64,000 bases of DNA from Candidatus Nitrosopelagicus brevis (lineage in GTDB: Archaea; Thermoproteota; Nitrososphaeria; Nitrososphaerales; Nitrosopumilaceae), in assembly GCF_000812185.1 (NCBI RefSeq), contig NZ_CP007026.1, positions 1,059,107-1,123,106 of the forward strand, in the 5' to 3' direction. Position numbers and translations under genes: made by a program. The notes below the pieces were generated by a model. It worked only from the letters and a program-made list of their open reading frames with translations, did no database searches and was not told where the DNA came from. Of this stretch, positions 60,236 through 64,000 are shown one piece after another (the stretch's first letter is position 1; every line of letters begins with the position of its first letter).

Positions 60236-60889
60236 TTATTTTTTCTTTGCAAGAGATATTGCACCTAGAACAATTCCTGCAATACCTAACCCAATAGCTC
60301 CGATTATCATTCCGCTCATTCCATTATCATCTTCAGGTTCTTCTTTTAACTCATTAATTGTTTCTTGTAATTCTCTAATATCACCACGTAAATCATTTAC
60401 TTCACGTTCAAAGTCACCGGATTCAACAACAGATGACTCAACTGGAGGAAATTGTAAAACTTCTTGTTCCTGTACCTTTAGTGGATGTAATGCTAGATTC
60501 ACATTTTGTTCGTTAATTTTTCCAAGAAAATTTAGTTGTGACCAACCAGAAAATGTAGGAGTGATTGCTGACTCGTATTTTCCTGGAATATCAGTTGGTT
60601 GTAATGGAAGAGTGATGAATTTTTCTTCAACAACTAGTTTTATTTTCAAAGTTTTTTTCAAGCCTTCTATTCCTTTATCAGGATTAAATGGTTGGTCTGC
60701 AGCTTCTTTGGTTTTATCCATTACACTGACATAAACAATAATTGCATTTGATTCACCAGTTACAATTGGTTTGTTTTTCCAGTCAATTTCAATTCTGTAA
60801 TCTCCAACAGAATCTGATTGGTGAGCAAAAGCAGAATTAAGCATTAATGGTGAGATCAAAAATAAAGCGATTAGGTATGTTTTTTTCAT
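60236..60889 (-). CDS. Secreted/membrane protein with N-terminal His, related to the gene at 61901
   Basis: 217 aa: signal peptide (cut predicted after SAFA, mature N-terminus HQSDSVGDYR), an Ig-like beta-domain (residues about 28-130), the motif LQFPPVES, a coiled-coil stretch (VNDLRGDIRELQETINEL) and a C-terminal membrane helix (MIIGAIGLGIAGIVLGAISL). The mature histidine and the beta-domain recall copper-binding CopC/YtkA-like proteins. A similar protein is encoded at 61901-62551. Function is inferred only from context with a cupredoxin and a CopC-CopD gene. Confidence 0.62.
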   Translation of the reverse strand: MKKTYLIALFLISPLMLNSAFAHQSDSVGDYRIEIDWKNKPIVTGESNAIIVYVSVMDKTKEAADQPFNPDKGIEGLKKTLKIKLVVEEKFITLPLQPTDIPGKYESAITPTFSGWSQLNFLGKINEQNVNLALHPLKVQEQEVLQFPPVESSVVESGDFEREVNDLRGDIRELQETINELKEEPEDDNGMSGMIIGAIGLGIAGIVLGAISLAKKK

Positions 60890-60996
60890 ATTTTATGAGA
60901 ATAATGGTTTGAATAAAAGTCAAAGTAGTACAATTTTCTATCATTTAGGCTCAAAATTGGAGATCATTTTTATTATCAAAGTTCAAAATTTACCTA

Positions 60997-61875
60997 ATGA
61001 ATAACAAGACTGTAAGTTCCTTATTCGTTCTTTTTGCAATTGTTTCAATCGGAATGACTGCAGCACCTGGTGCATTTGCTGAACACAGCATGAATGCAAC
61101 AGTAGAGAACGCAATGGGTTCTTCAACACCGGGATGTGAACCAGATTGTTTCATCCCAGCAACAGTTACTATTGGTGTTGGTGGAATGGTCACATTCGCT
61201 AACAATGATTCAGCAGCACATACCTCTACAGCTGGTACTCCAGCTGATGGACCAAGTGGTGTATGGGACAGTTCATTAGTTATGATGGGCGCAGCATACA
61301 CAACTCCAGCACTAGAGGCAGGTGAATATCCTTACTTCTGTATGGTACATCCATGGATGGAAGGATTAGTAATTGTTGAAGAAGAAAGTCACGATGATCA
61401 CGGTCATGATGAAACAAAAGAAGATCATGATGACCATGGAGACATGGAAATGAAAATGCAAACATTAACTGCAGCAGATATCGCAATTGATATCGCAGAT
61501 GGTGCAAAAGCAGGTGAAAGAGTATCAATTGATGTCACAATTGGCGGTGAACACGTTAACTATGACATTGTTGCAACTCATGGTGGTGAAACAATCCTAA
61601 GTGAGAGTAATGTTCACTCACATACAGGAGAAGGTAACCACGTTACATCAGCACTCGCAGCAGATGCATCTGATGATTTGCCAATTGACGTCACTGTAAC
61701 ATTCCAAGGATTTGGTATACCAGGTGAAGAATTCACTGGCCCAATTGGATTAACCAGTAATGCTCAAGCAGTTCCAGAGTTTGGTACAATAGCAGCATTG
61801 ATTCTTGTAGTAGCAATTGGTTCAATAATTGCAGTATCTGCAAAATCAAGACTTAGCTTTATGCCAAAAATCTAG
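60997..61875 (+). CDS. Plastocyanin-like cupredoxin with PEFG-CTERM anchor
   Basis: 292 aa. The signal peptide ends PGAFA. Residues about 30-127 form a type 1 copper domain with ligands H75 (AAHTST), C115, H118 and M121 (FCMVHPWM). A histidine/aspartate-rich linker (HDDHGHDETKEDHDDHG) may bind metal. A second beta-domain follows, then the PEFG-CTERM signal (VPEFGTIAALILVVAIGSII) with a basic end. This is a membrane-anchored, outward-facing copper electron carrier, a hallmark of archaeal ammonia oxidisers whose electron transport is copper-based. Confidence 0.88.
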   Translation: MNNKTVSSLFVLFAIVSIGMTAAPGAFAEHSMNATVENAMGSSTPGCEPDCFIPATVTIGVGGMVTFANNDSAAHTSTAGTPADGPSGVWDSSLVMMGAAYTTPALEAGEYPYFCMVHPWMEGLVIVEEESHDDHGHDETKEDHDDHGDMEMKMQTLTAADIAIDIADGAKAGERVSIDVTIGGEHVNYDIVATHGGETILSESNVHSHTGEGNHVTSALAADASDDLPIDVTVTFQGFGIPGEEFTGPIGLTSNAQAVPEFGTIAALILVVAIGSIIAVSAKSRLSFMPKI

Positions 61876-61881
61876 AAAGAC

Positions 61882-61903
61882 TTTTTTTCTCTTTTTCTTT
61901 TTA
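61882..61903 (+). terminator. Pyrimidine-rich terminator between convergent genes
   Basis: Repeated T-runs (TTTTTTTCTCTTTTTCTTTT) follow the cupredoxin stop and end at the stop of the convergent gene at 61901. This fits an archaeal oligo-T terminator. Confidence 0.5.
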
Positions 61904-62551
61904 TTTTCTTCGAAGCATTGCTATAATTGCTAGAATAACACCAGCAGCACCTAATGACAAACCAAATACAGCAAAGTTGTAAGCGTTTTGAATGTCAACC
62001 CCACCTGCGGTAAGACTTACGTCACCAACATTTGATTTGATGTTAGAGACATCTTTTTGTAATGATGATAATGCATTTTTCACTGCGCCAATTTCACCTG
62101 CAGAAGATGAACCACTAACTGGTGGAAATGCAATAATTGATTGACTTTCAACATCTTCAATAGGAATCACAACATCAACGGGCAAACCATTTAGTTCACC
62201 AACCAATTTTACAGACATTGAACCTGTTTTAGTTGGGAATATTTTTGCATAGTAATGACCAGGGCGAGGATCAGAATTAATATCCAATTCTTTAGTTGCA
62301 CCACCTGCCATCAAAGTTGCAGTCATGCTTTTGAAAGCGCTATTCACTCCAATTCGTAATCCTTCTTTTTCACCAGATTCTGCTACCTCAATTACAATTT
62401 TGTTAGGCAAATTAACAACTGGAGGTTCATCACCCCAGCCTGCTTCAATTTCATATTGTTCAAGGTAGATAGTCGTGTGTCCATATGCTGAAGACATACC
62501 AAAGCCAGAAATTAAAAGAACACTAAGAAAGAGAAAAGATTTTTTCAACAA
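61901..62551 (-). CDS. Secreted/membrane protein with N-terminal His, paralogue of the gene at 60236
   Basis: 216 aa, with the same plan: signal peptide (ending SSAYG, mature start HTTIYLEQYE), a beta-domain, IIAFPPVSGS, a short coiled coil and a C-terminal membrane helix (FAVFGLSLGAAGVILAIIAM). The start is TTG at 62551 (the next codon is also TTG). It is divergent from the CopC-CopD gene, with about 90 bases between. A role in copper handling is inferred from this placement and the mature N-terminal histidine. Confidence 0.62.
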   Translation of the reverse strand: MLKKSFLFLSVLLISGFGMSSAYGHTTIYLEQYEIEAGWGDEPPVVNLPNKIVIEVAESGEKEGLRIGVNSAFKSMTATLMAGGATKELDINSDPRPGHYYAKIFPTKTGSMSVKLVGELNGLPVDVVIPIEDVESQSIIAFPPVSGSSSAGEIGAVKNALSSLQKDVSNIKSNVGDVSLTAGGVDIQNAYNFAVFGLSLGAAGVILAIIAMLRRK

Positions 62552-62645
62552 ATATCATTTTCTTCATTACATTATTATCTTTACTAAGATAGTACAATTT
62601 TCAGAGAGCATTTCTTTAAATTATAAGTAAACAAAATTGATACAA

Positions 62646-64000
62646 TTGAAAAAAATTTGGATTTTACCTGTGCTAGTATTCTTTTTAGGATTCCCTTTAG
62701 CTAGCGCACACCCATTTTTGTTAGATTCCGAACCAGGACAAGGTCAAAATGCACCAGCAGGAACTACACAAATAATTACAAATTATTCTGAAGCAGTTGA
62801 GATTGGTTTTTCTGAATTAAGGGTATATGATGCAAATGGAAATCAAATTGACAACAAAGATACAGCGTACAATGGTGGAGAAACATCACTAATAGTTACT
62901 ACACCACCACTTGAAGATGGAGTTTATACAATTACTAGTAAAGTTCTATCAAAAATCGATGGTCATCTAGTACAAGCAGCCATAGTGTTTGGAGTTGGAG
63001 ATGTAAAAATTGATTCATCATTATTAGAAAAACAAGAAAATTCAGAAACGACATTCATTCCAGAATCAATTGCAAGATTTCCGGGATTAGTTGGTCAGAC
63101 AATAGTTCTAGGAGGAGTAATAGTTTCAATTACAATTTGGTCATCACAACAAACTAGATTTAGAGAAGTTTTTGCTGACATTAATGAACAATTTAAGATA
63201 AAATTCTCAAAGATTATTGGAATTGGAGTAATTGCAACTTTTGCATCAAATTTCATAATGCTAGGAGTTCAGACATGGAGATTAGAAACGTCTCCATTAG
63301 ATGTTATCGGAACAACATTTGGAACAACCTGGCTAATTCGAATGATCATAACAATAATCATAATTGGACTTTGGTTCTGGATGGAAAAGAAAAATGAAAT
63401 TACAATTAAAGGACAAATTCCATTATTAATTGCATCATTAATTTTGATTGCAACTACGACAATGATGGGGCACGGCGCATCAACTGAATTAGAAGCTCCG
63501 TGGATTTTAGATTATTCACATAATTTGTTATCTTCCATATGGATTGGAGGAGTAATATTTTTTGCATTTGTTGCATTACCAACTATCACAAAGACAGAGA
63601 ATTCAATAAAAGAGAAAATTACACTAAGTTTGATTCCAAGATTTTCAGGGTTATTCATTATCGCAATTGGAATTTTAATCATAACAGGTCCAACTTTACT
63701 ATGGTTCTTAGATGATAATGTAGCATCACTTACTGATTCTACGTATGGAAAATTGATTTTAATAAAAATCGCAATTGCTGCTGCAATGATTGGATTTGGA
63801 GGAATGTATCAAATTAAATTCCTAAAAAATATGAGCGATCTTGAAAAACTAAACATTTCAAGAAAAATTAGTAAACCACTAAAATTTGAAGCTGGATTAG
63901 GAATTGCGTTACTTGCAGTTGTTGCACTTTTGGTAAATTCTTCGCTTCCAGCAGGAGAAATTCAATCAGCAGATGCTATACAAGGAACATTTGGTTATGA
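62646..64000 (+). CDS. CopC-CopD fusion, putative copper uptake protein (3' end outside window)
   Basis: The frame is open from TTG 62646 (or TTG 62637) to the window end. The signal peptide ends PLASA and the mature CopC-like domain starts HPFLLDSEPGQ, with the second histidine in DGHLVQAAIV: these are the known copper ligands of CopC. From about residue 145 there are many membrane helices of a CopD domain (for example VVSLVGQTIVL-type helices, MGHGASTELEAPW, SSIWIGGVIFFAFVALP). Bacterial CopC and CopD together move copper inward. The fusion suits a copper-hungry ammonia oxidiser. At least 450 codons are visible; the C-terminus is missing. Confidence 0.85.
   Translation, partial: MKKIWILPVLVFFLGFPLASAHPFLLDSEPGQGQNAPAGTTQIITNYSEAVEIGFSELRVYDANGNQIDNKDTAYNGGETSLIVTTPPLEDGVYTITSKVLSKIDGHLVQAAIVFGVGDVKIDSSLLEKQENSETTFIPESIARFPGLVGQTIVLGGVIVSITIWSSQQTRFREVFADINEQFKIKFSKIIGIGVIATFASNFIMLGVQTWRLETSPLDVIGTTFGTTWLIRMIITIIIIGLWFWMEKKNEITIKGQIPLLIASLILIATTTMMGHGASTELEAPWILDYSHNLLSSIWIGGVIFFAFVALPTITKTENSIKEKITLSLIPRFSGLFIIAIGILIITGPTLLWFLDDNVASLTDSTYGKLILIKIAIAAAMIGFGGMYQIKFLKNMSDLEKLNISRKISKPLKFEAGLGIALLAVVALLVNSSLPAGEIQSADAIQGTFGY

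Overview
This window looks like part of the chromosome of a marine ammonia-oxidising archaeon (Thaumarchaeota/Nitrososphaerota) close to Nitrosopumilus. The DNA is AT-rich and gene-dense, and promoters sit so close to start codons that leaderless transcription is likely. Archaeal markers include transcription factor E, ribosomal proteins L44e, S27e and S19e, PDCD5, NAC, Nep1, Trm56, RNase P component 4, a thermosome subunit, GTP cyclohydrolase III and CobY. Features typical of the group include Nitrosopumilus-like S-layer N-termini, an Amt transporter beside a P-II protein, PEFG-CTERM and CFI-box surface proteins, and copper proteins. This assignment rests on reading protein families; no database search was run.

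Layout. 1-7.7 kb: the end of HMG-CoA reductase, then a histidine operon (hisG-D-C-HAD-B-H-A-F) in which a HAD phosphatase probably supplies histidinol-phosphatase; hisE and hisI are absent. 7.7-11.1 kb: threonine synthase and a ubiquitin-like/E1 fusion. 11.1-13.5 kb: two S-layer gene beginnings joined tail-to-tail in a perfect zero-loop inverted repeat, most likely a collapsed assembly of two long convergent genes. 13.5-21.7 kb: thermosome, adenine deaminase, L44e-S27e and a cobalamin operon (cobD-cobQ-cbiB-cobS-cobY). 21.7-33.2 kb: aspartate-semialdehyde dehydrogenase, an Lrp regulator, heme O synthase, an MDR reductase, a UbiD decarboxylase, and small proteins linked to translation and transcription (NAC, PUA protein, HflX, Trm56, TFE). 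33.2-39.5 kb: a riboflavin operon (ribC-ribB-ribH-arfA-amidohydrolase-arfC), a CitE-like lyase and a second MDR reductase. 39.6-43.8 kb: PDCD5, S19e, a sugar methyltransferase, RNase P component 4, tRNA-Gly(UCC), Nep1 and a membrane-anchored TIM-barrel-like protein. 43.8-48.8 kb: a B12-dependent ribonucleotide reductase preceded by a protein joining a DNA-binding domain, an ATP-cone and a degenerate anaerobic-reductase barrel. 48.8-53.5 kb: thiolase/DUF35, a nitrilase-family amidase and a flavin reductase. 53.5-56.3 kb: Amt, P-II, three tiny proteins and a second P-II-like protein. 56.6-64 kb: a tautomerase, a rhomboid protease and a run of secreted or membrane proteins with copper signatures, ending in a CopC-CopD fusion cut by the window edge.

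How the parts connect. The cobalamin genes supply the cofactor of the class II ribonucleotide reductase. The riboflavin operon and the flavin reductase share flavin chemistry. Amt and the P-II proteins fit ammonium sensing, and the copper surface proteins fit the copper demand of archaeal ammonia oxidation. The best candidates for undescribed biology are the HTH/ATP-cone/NrdD-like protein next to nrdJ, the P-II/small-membrane-protein cassette beside amt, and the deaminase-type amidohydrolase inside the riboflavin operon.
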